From Massilia aurea (GTDB lineage: Bacteria > Pseudomonadota > Gammaproteobacteria > Burkholderiales > Burkholderiaceae_D), in NCBI RefSeq assembly GCF_014200505.1, contig NZ_JACHBX010000005.1, positions 397,065-461,064 of the forward strand: a stretch of 64,000 nucleotides of DNA, written 5' to 3'. Within the stretch, counting starts at the first letter, position 1; each line of letters starts with the position of its first letter. This document shows, piece by piece, positions 30,689-39,051 of this stretch. The translations under genes and the position numbers were made by a program. Under the pieces are notes generated by a model. It did no database searches. It saw nothing but the letters and a program-made list of their open reading frames with translations, and was not told where the DNA came from.

Positions 30689-31225
30689 TCACCACATCAG
30701 ATCGTCCGGAATCTTGAAGTCCGCGTACGGATCGTCCTCTTCTACTTCCTGTACTTTCTTCTTGATCTGCACGACGATCGACGCATCGCGCTGGGCGATT
30801 TTTTCGCCGATGATGCGTGGCACCAGCTCGAAGCTGCCATTCATGTGCACGATCACCAGGCGACCCGCGACCAGGTGCTCGACAATCTGCGACGTCACGT
30901 GGATGCGCTCGATCTTGGTGCCGAACGTGAAGTTGTAGGGCACATCACCCTTGCCCTTGGGCTGCTTGTTCTTCTGCACCATCTGCGCGATCTGCGCCAG
31001 GATGGCTTTTTGCGCTGCGGCCGCATCGCGCTGCGTGTTCAGTTCACGCGCACGCTCGGCGTTCTTGCGCTGCAGCTCGAGCGCCGCTTCGCGCGCCTCG
31101 TTGACCGACTCCACGCCCGTGCGCAGCTCGTGCTTGTGCTGTTTGCTTTTTGCCTGGGTGACCTGTTTGACCTTCTTCTTGTCGACCAGGCCGGCCTTGA
31201 GTAACTGCTCTTGCAGCGAAACCAT
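30689..31225 (-). CDS. DUF2058 family protein (YaiL-like)
   Basis: Cytoplasmic protein of 178 aa matching DUF2058. It begins SLQEQLLKAGLVDKKKVKQVTQAKSKQ, has a lysine/arginine-rich charged helix region (about 30-95) that could be a coiled coil, then a compact C-terminal domain with PYNFTFGTKIERIHVT and ending DDPYADFKIPDDLMW. The family is widespread in proteobacteria without a firm function; the basic N-terminal half suggests nucleic-acid or ribosome contact. It appears monocistronic. Confidence 0.85.
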   Translation of the reverse strand: MVSLQEQLLKAGLVDKKKVKQVTQAKSKQHKHELRTGVESVNEAREAALELQRKNAERARELNTQRDAAAAQKAILAQIAQMVQKNKQPKGKGDVPYNFTFGTKIERIHVTSQIVEHLVAGRLVIVHMNGSFELVPRIIGEKIAQRDASIVVQIKKKVQEVEEDDPYADFKIPDDLMW

Positions 31226-31316
31226 AATGTGCTTTCCCTAAAGATGACGGGCCGCCCGATCACGAAGGCGGCGCAAGGGCGCTAGCATAGCAAACAAGCG
31301 CCGAGCCGAGCCAGCA

Positions 31317-31727
31317 TCAGGCGGCGCCCCACGGATCGTAGGTGCCGACCTGCCACAGATGGCCCTCGGGATCGCGGCAGGCAAATGCGCGCCCGCCCTG
31401 CGGCGCGTCGCCGATCGGCTGGGTGATCACCGCGCCACTGCCGAGCACGCGGGCATGCACGGCGTCGGCATCGTCCACATGAAGCCAGATCGTTTGCGTC
31501 AGCAAGCCGCCAGCCTGGGCCGGTGTCGCCAGCAAGCGGCCATAGTCATCTTCCGAGTGGGTGCCGATCATGACCATGCCATCGCCCAGTGTGAGCTCGG
31601 CATGGGCAACTTCGCCCTGCCGGCCCGGGATGCAACGCCGTATCGTGAAGCCGAAATTCGTGCACAGCCAGGCGAGCATGGCGGGGGTGTCGTGGTAACG
31701 CAGGCAGGGGACGACGGTGGAAGGCAT
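31317..31727 (-). CDS. VOC (glyoxalase/bleomycin-resistance) family protein
   Basis: A 136-aa vicinal-oxygen-chelate fold protein with two beta-alpha-beta-beta-beta repeats: VPCLRYHDTPAMLAWLCTNFGF at the start and TIWLHVDDADAVHARVLGSGA plus FACRDPEGHLWQVGTYDPW at the end. The last segment is the usual closing signature of these proteins. The substrate is unknown. The ATG at 31727 has a GGGAG site 7 bp upstream; the open frame to 31841 adds 38 unlikely residues. It is divergent from the DUF2076 gene. Confidence 0.85.
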   Translation of the reverse strand: MPSTVVPCLRYHDTPAMLAWLCTNFGFTIRRCIPGRQGEVAHAELTLGDGMVMIGTHSEDDYGRLLATPAQAGGLLTQTIWLHVDDADAVHARVLGSGAVITQPIGDAPQGGRAFACRDPEGHLWQVGTYDPWGAA

Positions 31728-31839
31728 GGCACGCTCCCGGTTCGGTTGGTTGGAACAGCGAAGACAATCCAAAGATGCTTGAAATTTCGACAACGGGCCC
31801 ACAATGTAAGCATATCGTACCTTCCAACCGGAGACCATC

Positions 31840-32511
31840 ATGAACCCGTCAGACGAAAAAATCTTGCAGGACTTCCTGGGCCAGCTGGTCCAGGCCCGTG
31901 GCGTGACGAAAGATCCGCAAGCCGATGCGCTGATCCAGCGCGCCGTGGCCGAGCAACCGGACGCCGCCTACCTGCTGGTGCAGCGCGCTCTGCTGGTTGA
32001 GCAGGCGCTGGGCAATGCCAAGGCGCGCATCGCCGAGCTGGAACGTCAGACCACGAAAGGCAGCGGCGGGTTCCTCGACGCGAACACGTGGGGTAATTCG
32101 GCGCAAAGCAATCCATCGTCACCAGCGCAGGCGCCAGCGCAAGGCGCAGTGCAGGGTACGGCAGCACCGGCGCGCAGCGGCGGCTTCCTGGGTGGCGCTG
32201 GCGGCGGCATGCTGGGCACGATCGCGGCCACGGCGGCTGGCGTAGCAGCTGGTAGTTTCCTGTTCCATGGCATCGGCAATCTGCTCGATCACGATGGTGC
32301 GGGAAGCGGCGCGGAAGGTAGCGCCAATCATTTGCTGGCTGATGCCGGGACGGGTGAGGCGAACAGCGGTGGCGCGCTCGCCGATCAAGCGGGCATTGGC
32401 GCCATCGACGAACCGGGCGCGGCCGACGATCCGCTGGCCGACAGCAACCATGGCGATGAGCCGAGCGGGTTCTTCGACGGCGACGGGTCGGACGAGGGCG
32501 TGTTCGGCTGA
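31840..32511 (+). CDS. DUF2076 family protein
   Basis: A 223-aa protein matching DUF2076 (COG3416). An N-terminal helical segment EKILQDFLGQLVQARGVTKDPQADALI is followed by a helix with heptad character, a short GGFLDANTWG motif, and a glycine/alanine hydrophobic stretch GGGMLGTIAATAAGVAAGSFLFHGI (about 124-148) that could insert in a membrane. The tail is acidic and low in complexity, ending GDGSDEGVFG. Function unknown; such proteins are often called periplasmic or membrane-associated. A GGAGA site precedes the ATG. Confidence 0.85.
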   Translation: MNPSDEKILQDFLGQLVQARGVTKDPQADALIQRAVAEQPDAAYLLVQRALLVEQALGNAKARIAELERQTTKGSGGFLDANTWGNSAQSNPSSPAQAPAQGAVQGTAAPARSGGFLGGAGGGMLGTIAATAAGVAAGSFLFHGIGNLLDHDGAGSGAEGSANHLLADAGTGEANSGGALADQAGIGAIDEPGAADDPLADSNHGDEPSGFFDGDGSDEGVFG

Positions 32512-32531
32512 ATAAACCGACCGGCACAAGC

Positions 32532-33356
32532 TCAGCCGGTCACGAGCGCCGTGATCCTCGCCGCATCCTCCGGCGTCGCCGGGTTATAGACGACCATCGA
32601 CAGATCCGGCCGGCTATCGACGGCAAACGACGAATATTCCAGCGCGAGCCAGCCGGCTACCGGATGGTGCAACTGCTTCGTACCTTCGCCGTAGGTGCCG
32701 ACATCCCGGCTTTGCCACAGCGCGTCGAAGTCCGGGCTGCGCTCGCGCAGTTCGCGCACCAGCGGATCCGACTGGACGTCGACACCAGCGCGCGTCATAT
32801 CGGCCCGGAATGCCGCAACGACGAACCGCGCCACGCTGTCCCAGTCGCGCTGGGCGGCGCGGGTGGCGGGGTCACAAAAGATGCGGCGCAGGATATTGCG
32901 TTGCTCGGGCGTCGCGCTGTCGTAGCCGAACACCGCCGCAGCGGCGCGGTTCCAGGCGACCACATCCCAACTGGCGGTCTTGATGAAGGCCGGGCTGGCC
33001 GGTAATGCGTCGAGCACGCGCTGGATGCGCGGCGAGATTGCCGCGTGCGGTGCATGGTGAGGGGCTGGCGGGCGGCCGAGCGCCAGCAGGAACAGGTGCT
33101 CGCGCTCGGCCCCGGTGAGCATCAGTGCCCGTGCGATGCGCCCAGCGACCTCAGCTGACGGTGCGCCGCCCCGGCCCTGTTCCAGCCAGGTGTACCAGGT
33201 GGTGCTGATGCTGGCGCGCTGCGCGACTTCTTCGCGCCGCAGGCCAGGCGTTCGCCGGCGCGTGTTGCCCAGCCCGAGCGCTGCTGGGTCGAGGCGGGCA
33301 CGGCGGTCTTTCAGGTAGCTGCCCAGCGGATTGTCGCGGCTCATTGCCCCATCCAT
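32532..33356 (-). CDS. XRE-type helix-turn-helix regulator with MmyB-like ligand domain
   Basis: A 274-aa regulator. The N-terminal HTH region reads LGSYLKDRRARLDPAALGL then TPGLRREEVAQRASISTTWYTWLEQGR, the hallmark of this subgroup. The C-terminal part (about 100-270) is the MmyB-like ligand-binding domain. It is transcribed away from an SDR gene, which is a frequent pairing for this regulator class, and a TTATAC/GTATAA palindrome lies 12 bp upstream of its start. An AGAGG site sits before the ATG at 33356; an ATG four codons in is an alternative. Confidence 0.92.
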   Translation of the reverse strand: MDGAMSRDNPLGSYLKDRRARLDPAALGLGNTRRRTPGLRREEVAQRASISTTWYTWLEQGRGGAPSAEVAGRIARALMLTGAEREHLFLLALGRPPAPHHAPHAAISPRIQRVLDALPASPAFIKTASWDVVAWNRAAAAVFGYDSATPEQRNILRRIFCDPATRAAQRDWDSVARFVVAAFRADMTRAGVDVQSDPLVRELRERSPDFDALWQSRDVGTYGEGTKQLHHPVAGWLALEYSSFAVDSRPDLSMVVYNPATPEDAARITALVTG

Positions 33357-33367
33357 CCTGTTACCTC

Positions 33368-33381
33368 TTATACCCGTATAA
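33368..33381. promoter_or_regulatory. Candidate operator between divergent XRE regulator and SDR gene
   Basis: A perfect inverted repeat TTATAC-CC-GTATAA, 12 bp upstream of the regulator start and 65 bp upstream of the SDR start. Position and symmetry suit binding by the dimeric XRE protein, with autoregulation and control of the SDR gene. The AT-rich half sites could also overlap a -10 box. Confidence 0.55.
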
Positions 33382-33445
33382 AGTCACTACTTTACCCGGA
33401 TACGCAGCCCGTCGATAGTGGACATCTACCCAACAGGAGGATGTC

Positions 33446-34339
33446 ATGCATGTATTCATTACCGGTGCGACCGGATTCGTCGGCACTGCCGTGGTACAGG
33501 ATTTACTTGCCGCCGGCCACACCGTCACCGGCCTGACGCGGTCGGAAGCCGGTGCGGCGGCTCTGGCCGCGCTTGGCGTGCGGGCGTGGCGTGGCACGCT
33601 CGATGATGTGGAGGGACTGCGCGACGCGGTTGCGGCGGCCGATGGCGTGATCCATACCGCGTTCGATCACGACTTTTCACGGTACGCCACCAACTGCCAG
33701 CAGGACCGGCGCGCGATCGAGGCGCTGGGCGCGGCGCTCAAGGGTTCGGATCGCCCGTTGATTGTGACGTCAGGCATGGTGCTCGATGTGCAGGGCCGAC
33801 CGGCGACCGAGGAGGATGTGACGTTCCCGCTCAGCCCGGCCTATCCGCGCGCATCGGAACATGCCGCCAGCGCGCTGGTCGCGCGCGGTGTGAATGCGTC
33901 AGTCGTGCGCCTGCCGCCATCCGTGCACGGTGAGGGCGATCATGGCCTGGTGCCGATGATGATCGGTTTCGCCCGCACAAAAAGGGTGGCGGCATTTGTC
34001 GACGATGGCGCCAACCGCTGGTCGGCGGTGCATCGTCTGGACGCCGCGCGCGTGTTTCGTCTGGCGCTCGAGCGCGCCGCCCCGGGCGCGCGGTATCACG
34101 CCGTGGCCGAGGAGGGCGTCCCATTCAGCGAGATCGCAGCGGCGATCGGACGCCGGCTGGGCGTGCCGGTGACCGGCATCGCGCGCGCTGCAGCAGCGCA
34201 GCACTTTGGCGCACTGGCGCATTTCGCCGGCATGGACGTGCCGGCGGCGTGCAGCTGGACGCGCAAGGCGCTGGATTGGCATCCACGCCAGGGCACGCTG
34301 ATGGAGGATGTCGACAGCACGCGTTATTTCCCGGCTTGA
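33446..34339 (+). CDS. NAD(P)-dependent epimerase/dehydratase family (extended SDR) protein
   Basis: A 297-aa Rossmann-fold protein with the glycine motif GATGFVG (about residues 7-13). The usual YxxxK catalytic pair is replaced by YPRASEH (about 132-138), so the Tyr is kept but the Lys is not. This is like the atypical SDRs often annotated as NAD-dependent epimerase or 3-beta-HSD-like. Substrate unknown. An AGGAGG site precedes the ATG. The divergent XRE regulator probably controls it. Confidence 0.85.
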   Translation: MHVFITGATGFVGTAVVQDLLAAGHTVTGLTRSEAGAAALAALGVRAWRGTLDDVEGLRDAVAAADGVIHTAFDHDFSRYATNCQQDRRAIEALGAALKGSDRPLIVTSGMVLDVQGRPATEEDVTFPLSPAYPRASEHAASALVARGVNASVVRLPPSVHGEGDHGLVPMMIGFARTKRVAAFVDDGANRWSAVHRLDAARVFRLALERAAPGARYHAVAEEGVPFSEIAAAIGRRLGVPVTGIARAAAAQHFGALAHFAGMDVPAACSWTRKALDWHPRQGTLMEDVDSTRYFPA

Positions 34340-34357
34340 TCGGGCACGCGACGCTCG

Positions 34358-35593
34358 TCAGACGGGCGTCATCAGCACGCCGGTTGCGGCTGCCAGGGCC
34401 ACGACGAGCCAGGCCGGCGCGCGCCACGTCACCAGCAGCAGGAAGCAGCCCAGCGCCACGGCGGCGTCACGCAGGTCGAGCACGGCGCTCGTCCAGACGG
34501 GGTTGTACAGCGCGGCGCCGAGGATGCCCACGACGGCGGCATTGGCACCCATGACCGCGTGGCGCAGCGCGCGCTGGCGCTGCAGTCGGGCCCAGAACGG
34601 CAGGGCGCCGTAGACGAGCAGCAGCCCCGGCAGGAACAACCCTACCAGCGCCACGCAGGCGCCGCCCACGGCGGTCGCGCTCATCCCGGCCTGCGCGCCA
34701 AGGAATGCGGCAAATGCAAACAATGGTCCGGGCAGTGCCTGGGCCATGCCATACCCCGAGAGGAACGTTTCGCTGCTGATCCAGCCGCTGGCAACGGTTT
34801 CGGCCTGCAGCAACGGCAAGACCACGTGGCCGCCGCCGAACACGAGCGCGCCCGAGCGGTAGAAGGCGTCGAATAAAGCGAGCGGCCGGTACTGGGTGGC
34901 AGCGGCGGCGACGGGCAACAGCACGAACAGCAAACCACACAGGACCAGCGCGGCGATGCCACCCGCCACGCTGATCGGAAACGCAAGCGGCGCAGCGCCG
35001 TGCGGGGCCTCCCCGCGACACCAGGCCCACCCGGCCAGCGCGCCGGCCGCAATGGCAATCAACTGGCCACCGGGACCGGCGGCAACGACCACCATTGCGA
35101 TGGCGGCCAGGGCAATCACCTTGCGCTGCCAATCGGGCGTCAGCGTGCCCGCCATGCCCCACACGGCCTGCGCGACAACGGCCACCGCCACCAGTTTCAG
35201 CCCGTGCACCGCGCCGGTGGCCAGCGGGCCGGTCGTGACGGCGGCCCCGAGCGCCCAGGCGAGCATCAGCAGCGCCGACGGCAAGGTAAAACCCAGCCAC
35301 GCCGCGCAGCCGCCCAGCACGCCCCCGCCGCGCAGCACGCCGAGCGCAAAGCCAACCTGGCTCGACGCCGGGCCGGGCAGGAACTGGCACAGTGCGACCA
35401 GTTCGCCATAGCGCGCGTCGTCCAGCCAGCGGCGGCGCAGGACGAATTCATTGCGGAAGTAGCCCAGGTGGGCGATCGGGCCGCCGAACGAGCGCAGGCC
35501 CAGCAGCAGGAAGATCCGGAAGATGGCGAACACAGAACTGGCGCCTGCGCCATCGGCAGCAGCGTCGGTCGTTGGGGCGGTGTGGTCGTGCAC
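34358..35593 (-). CDS. chrA: Chromate transporter family protein
   Basis: CHR-family membrane transporter of 411 aa, the long two-domain type. The N-terminal half has GLRSFGGPIAHLGYFRNEFV and ALCQFLPGPASSQVGFALG; the second half repeats the theme with GALVFGGGHVVLPLL and GMAQALPGPLFAFAAFLG. Such proteins export chromate, and some act on other anions. It starts with GTG two bases after the stop of the LytTR response regulator gene, which suggests co-transcription and translational coupling with that system. Confidence 0.9.
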   Translation of the reverse strand: MHDHTAPTTDAAADGAGASSVFAIFRIFLLLGLRSFGGPIAHLGYFRNEFVLRRRWLDDARYGELVALCQFLPGPASSQVGFALGVLRGGGVLGGCAAWLGFTLPSALLMLAWALGAAVTTGPLATGAVHGLKLVAVAVVAQAVWGMAGTLTPDWQRKVIALAAIAMVVVAAGPGGQLIAIAAGALAGWAWCRGEAPHGAAPLAFPISVAGGIAALVLCGLLFVLLPVAAAATQYRPLALFDAFYRSGALVFGGGHVVLPLLQAETVASGWISSETFLSGYGMAQALPGPLFAFAAFLGAQAGMSATAVGGACVALVGLFLPGLLLVYGALPFWARLQRQRALRHAVMGANAAVVGILGAALYNPVWTSAVLDLRDAAVALGCFLLLVTWRAPAWLVVALAAATGVLMTPV

Positions 35594-35595
35594 GA

Positions 35596-36369
35596 CTACA
35601 TCTGCTGGAACAGCGTACTGTGATTGCGGCTGACTTCCAGCGCCTCGGGATACCCGTGCAACGTGAGCATCTGCCGGCCACGCAGGTCGCGCCGCACTTC
35701 GGCGATCGCATCGACCCGCACCAGCGTCGAGCGGTGGATGCGCCAGAATTCGTCCGGGTCGAGGGCTTCTTCGAGTTCCTTGAGCGTCTTGCGGATCAGG
35801 TGCTGGGCGGTAGCCGTCTGCACCCGCGTGTACTTGTCGTCGGACTGGAAAAACAGCACCTCGGACGTCGCGACCATCCGCAGACTGGTGCCAGACTGGG
35901 CCTGGATCCAGCGCAGATAAGCCGGTTTTGACGAAGGCGCCGCGCGACCCAGCAGCTGGTCACCCAGTTGTGCCAGCCGCGCCAGTTGGGCGCCGATGTC
36001 CTGCGGCTTGTGCTCGAGCTGGCGGCGCAGACGCGCCACCGTGGTATCGAGCCGCGCCAGCGTCACCGGCTTGAGCAGGTAATCGATCGCACCATGCTCG
36101 AACGCTTCGACCGCGTACTGGTCGTAGGCGGTGGCAAACACGATGTGGCAGTCGGCGTACAGCTGCCGCGCCGCGTCGATGCCGCCCATGCCCGGCATGC
36201 GGATGTCGAGGAACGCGATGTCCGGCTTGTGCTGCGCCGCCAGCGTCACCGCTTCGACGCCGTTGGCGGCTTCGGCGACGATGCGCAGCTCGGGCCACGC
36301 CTCGTGCAGGCGCGCCCGTAACTGGTCGCGCATCAGGGCTTCATCATCGGCAATCAGGGCAGTGGGCAT
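35596..36369 (-). CDS. LytTR family response regulator
   Basis: A 257-aa regulator: a receiver domain (about 1-115) with Asp8/Asp9 and phospho-acceptor Asp55 in FLDIRMPGMGG, a linker, and a C-terminal LytTR DNA-binding domain (about 155-255) with FFQSDDKYTRV and FWRIHRSTLVRVDAI. It pairs with the kinase 31 bp upstream. Two more in-frame ATGs at 36381 and 36393 come from an exact repeat of a 12-base ATGCACTCCGC(G/C) unit; 36369 is preferred because MPTALIADDE is the usual opening, but no start has a good ribosome site. Confidence 0.92.
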   Translation of the reverse strand: MPTALIADDEALMRDQLRARLHEAWPELRIVAEAANGVEAVTLAAQHKPDIAFLDIRMPGMGGIDAARQLYADCHIVFATAYDQYAVEAFEHGAIDYLLKPVTLARLDTTVARLRRQLEHKPQDIGAQLARLAQLGDQLLGRAAPSSKPAYLRWIQAQSGTSLRMVATSEVLFFQSDDKYTRVQTATAQHLIRKTLKELEEALDPDEFWRIHRSTLVRVDAIAEVRRDLRGRQMLTLHGYPEALEVSRNHSTLFQQM

Positions 36370-36400
36370 GGCGGAGTGCATCGCGGAGTGCATCGGAATA

Positions 36401-37306
36401 TCAACCGTCTTCGGTCATCCGGTACGGCAGGCGAATCGACACGCAGGCGCCGCCCGTCACGGGTGCTTCGATCACGAGTTCGGCCGACGTGCCGTACAAC
36501 AGCGCCAGGCGTTCGCGGATATTCGCCAGGCCCACGCCGCTGCCGGCATGCAGGTTGAAGCCGACGCCGTCGTCCAGAACATCGACATGCAGCGTGGCGC
36601 CTTCGACCCGCGAGCGCACGACGATCGTGCCGCCGGCAACCTTGGGCTCGAGCCCATGCTTGATCGCGTTCTCGATCAGCGTCTGCAGCATCATCGGCGG
36701 GAACGGCGCACTGCCGAGAAAATCGGGTACCTCGAAGCGGACGTGGAGCCGTTCCTTCATGCGCGCCTGCATGATGGCGAGATAGGCGCGCGAGAGTTCG
36801 ACCTGCTTGCCCAGCGTACCGCCGGTGCCGCCTTTGCCCATCGCCCCGCGCATCTGCGGCAACGACGCGCGCAGGTATTCGATCAGGTGGCCGTGCACGC
36901 GCGCCGCTTCCTTTGGATCGGTTTCGATCAGCTGGCCGATCAGCGCCAGCGTGTTGAACAGGAAGTGCGGCTCGACCTGGGCCTGGAGCGTGGCCATCTG
37001 CGCTTCGGTCAGGCGCCGTTCGAGATTGGCCACGTCGGCCTTGCTCGACGCATCGCGCGCCAGCAGTTCGGCGCGGCGCTTGCCGCCGGCAAGTACCTTG
37101 ACGCCGAACGAGACCAGGATGAACCAGATCGCCGGTTCGACCAGGTTGACGAACAGACCCGCGACGAAGCCCAGGAACCAGACCAGGTACAGCTGGCGCC
37201 ATTCGATCAGCGCGAGCCAGTCGAAGAAGCGCCACCACAGGGCGCCCGCTTCGCGCATGGCATCGCGCACGAAGTCGAGCGCGCGGTTGATCTGGACCGC
37301 TGCCAT
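36401..37306 (-). CDS. LytS/YehU-type sensor histidine kinase
   Basis: A 301-aa membrane kinase. Two N-terminal hydrophobic helices (about 38-57 and 59-75) with little between them, a short coiled stretch, then the His_kinase domain with EPHFLFNTLALIGQLIE (phospho-acceptor His) and an HATPase_c domain with NAIKHGLEPK (N box), DDGVGFN and GVGLANIRERL. There is no periplasmic sensor domain, so it may sense through the membrane helices. A GGAGA site precedes the ATG. It phosphorylates the LytTR regulator encoded next. Confidence 0.93.
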   Translation of the reverse strand: MAAVQINRALDFVRDAMREAGALWWRFFDWLALIEWRQLYLVWFLGFVAGLFVNLVEPAIWFILVSFGVKVLAGGKRRAELLARDASSKADVANLERRLTEAQMATLQAQVEPHFLFNTLALIGQLIETDPKEAARVHGHLIEYLRASLPQMRGAMGKGGTGGTLGKQVELSRAYLAIMQARMKERLHVRFEVPDFLGSAPFPPMMLQTLIENAIKHGLEPKVAGGTIVVRSRVEGATLHVDVLDDGVGFNLHAGSGVGLANIRERLALLYGTSAELVIEAPVTGGACVSIRLPYRMTEDG

Positions 37307-37309
37307 CGC

Positions 37310-37588
37310 TTATTCTCCGCTCGTGTGGCGCAGGCGGCGCTGTGGGCGGCCAAACACGGCCACGGCGACGAACTTCAGTACCAGCAGGCCAACGAACAGG
37401 GCCAGCACGATCGGCACGATGGTGACCAGCGCGGCGAGGGCGATGGCGAGCACCAGCAGCACCGGCCACGGCATGCGGGTCAGGTAGCGCGCGCCGGCTT
37501 TGGCCAGGCGCCAGGTGGTGCGGCCGGCCACTTCGGCGTTGCGCAGGATCGACTGGAAGCGGCTGGCGGGCGTATGAATGGTTTTCAC
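37310..37588 (-). CDS. Small membrane protein upstream of the LytS kinase
   Basis: Unrecognised 92-aa protein with two close hydrophobic helices (WPVLLVLAIALAALVTIVPIVLALFVGLLVLKFVAVAVF) after a basic N-terminal half. The GTG at 37588 is chosen because AAAGGA lies 5-6 bp upstream; the open frame starts a little earlier at a TTG. It ends 3 bp before the kinase gene, so it may be a membrane partner or input protein for the sensor. Confidence 0.7.
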   Translation of the reverse strand: MKTIHTPASRFQSILRNAEVAGRTTWRLAKAGARYLTRMPWPVLLVLAIALAALVTIVPIVLALFVGLLVLKFVAVAVFGRPQRRLRHTSGE

Positions 37589-37749
37589 GTGCAGTCCTTT
37601 CAAAGAGTGATGACCCTACTGTAGGGATGCAGCCGGCCCAGGCCAAGGGCGATCCGACGAACGGTGCGATTTCCGGGGCGAGCGGTCGTCAGCGTGGATG
37701 AGCGGGGCACGGTTTTGCGTGTCAATACGGCGACGCTGCACGATGGGTG

Positions 37750-38364
37750 TTACGGCGCAATGAGCTTGAGCGCTTCCTGGCGCATCACGTCGAGCATGCC
37801 CGCCTGCGGCGTGCGTGCGCAGCCGGCCAGCGTCGCGTCGAACAGCGTGTCGGCCGGCGGAAAGGTGCGGTGTTCGCCTTCACGTTGAAAGCTGTAGATC
37901 AGTTTGCCGACGCTCTCGTAGAACACGGGCAGTTCGCGCAGGCTGCGCTCCGGGAACGTTGCGCTGTGGTAGGCCACATCGACGTTCAGGTCGGCGCAGG
38001 TCTTGGTGGCGATGGTCGACGGGTGATCCTTGCGGAAGCCGTACGTGACCATCCCACTGGGGGCGCCGTCCGCGCCGGCGATGTCGAGCCGCTTGGCCAT
38101 GCCGAGTGCCAGCGCATCGAGATCGGCCGAGCGCGACGAAGCGCGCACCGTCGCTGCCGCCTTGCGGCCCCGTGTGCCGGGCGTGAGTTCAATCGCGACC
38201 ATGCCCTGAACGCCCTGCCGCACGAGTGCCTGCGGATAGCTGGCGTCGCTGGCATAGATCGTGATTTCGCGCCAGGCCGGCACCGTGGCCTGCGCTGCGA
38301 CCGATTGCGGGGCCAGCCCAAGAACTCCAAGCGCCAGGGTCGAACACGCTGCGATGGTTTTCAT
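37750..38364 (-). CDS. Secreted protein with weak TonB C-terminal-like domain
   Basis: A 204-aa exported protein: signal peptide to about residue 24 (SVAAQA), then YPQALVRQGVQGMVAIELTPG, which resembles the start of a TonB C-terminal fold (YP..A...G..G.V.v...v...G). No N-terminal anchor or proline-rich spacer of a true TonB is present. Two or three cysteines could form a disulphide. Function unknown. AAAGG precedes the ATG at good spacing. Confidence 0.65.
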   Translation of the reverse strand: MKTIAACSTLALGVLGLAPQSVAAQATVPAWREITIYASDASYPQALVRQGVQGMVAIELTPGTRGRKAAATVRASSRSADLDALALGMAKRLDIAGADGAPSGMVTYGFRKDHPSTIATKTCADLNVDVAYHSATFPERSLRELPVFYESVGKLIYSFQREGEHRTFPPADTLFDATLAGCARTPQAGMLDVMRQEALKLIAP

Positions 38365-38384
38365 GGGAGGCCTTTGGATCGTTG

Positions 38385-38948
38385 TCAGGACGCCTTGCGG
38401 TCGTTCCAGTAATCGCGCAGCAGGCCGTAGAACACGGTATCGGCGTATTCACCGTGCACGCGCCAGCGCTGCGGCATGAAGCCTTCCTTGCGAAAACCGA
38501 GTTTTTCCAGCACGTGGGCGGACGCGTCGTTGCGCGGGTCGATGTCGGCCTCGACCCGGTTGATACCGACCTCGTTGAAGCCGTGATCGAGCACGGCTTC
38601 GATCGCTTCGCTGGCGTAGCCGTTGCCCCAGTGGCCGCTGGCGATGGCGTAGCCCAGTTCGCAGCGGTTGTACTGGTTATAGAAGTGGTGCAGGGCGACG
38701 GTGCCGATCACTTCGCGGCTGCCCGCCAGCTCGATGGCAAAGCGCAGCTCGGTCTCGTCGCGGTAGGCTTCGAGGGCGCGCGCGATGGCGGTGTCGGCCA
38801 TCGAGATGTCGGTCCACGGCTCGGCGCTCCAGTAGCGCACGACGGTGGGGTCGGAAAAAATGGCATACAGAGCCCGTGCATCGGTGGCGGCCAGCGGGCG
38901 CAGCATCAGGCGTTGGGTGGTCAATACAGGGGTGCTATAAGTCGACAT
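38385..38948 (-). CDS. GNAT family N-acetyltransferase (RimJ/RimL type)
   Basis: A 187-aa acetyltransferase. It opens TPVLTTQRLMLRPLAATDARALYAIFSDPTVVRYW and has the acetyl-CoA-binding core ELGYAIASGHWGNGYASEAIEAVLDHGF, then ASAHVLEKLGFRKEG. This subgroup modifies ribosomal proteins, antibiotics or other amines; the substrate is not evident. It lies 20 bp from the start of the TonB-like gene on the same strand and may be co-transcribed with it. Confidence 0.9.
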   Translation of the reverse strand: MSTYSTPVLTTQRLMLRPLAATDARALYAIFSDPTVVRYWSAEPWTDISMADTAIARALEAYRDETELRFAIELAGSREVIGTVALHHFYNQYNRCELGYAIASGHWGNGYASEAIEAVLDHGFNEVGINRVEADIDPRNDASAHVLEKLGFRKEGFMPQRWRVHGEYADTVFYGLLRDYWNDRKAS

Positions 38949-39051
38949 GGGTTTGCATTGTCATAGTTGTAAGCGTTAGCATACCATCGACTCGGGGCGT
39001 ACAGACAAGCGCCGCACTGTTGACCATTGCCATCGAGGCAGGAGAATCGTC

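Noticed and set aside
37750..38364. A full TonB energy transducer
   Set aside because: It has a cleavable signal peptide, no N-terminal anchor, no proline-rich spacer and no ExbB/ExbD nearby; only the C-terminal-like motif is weakly present.
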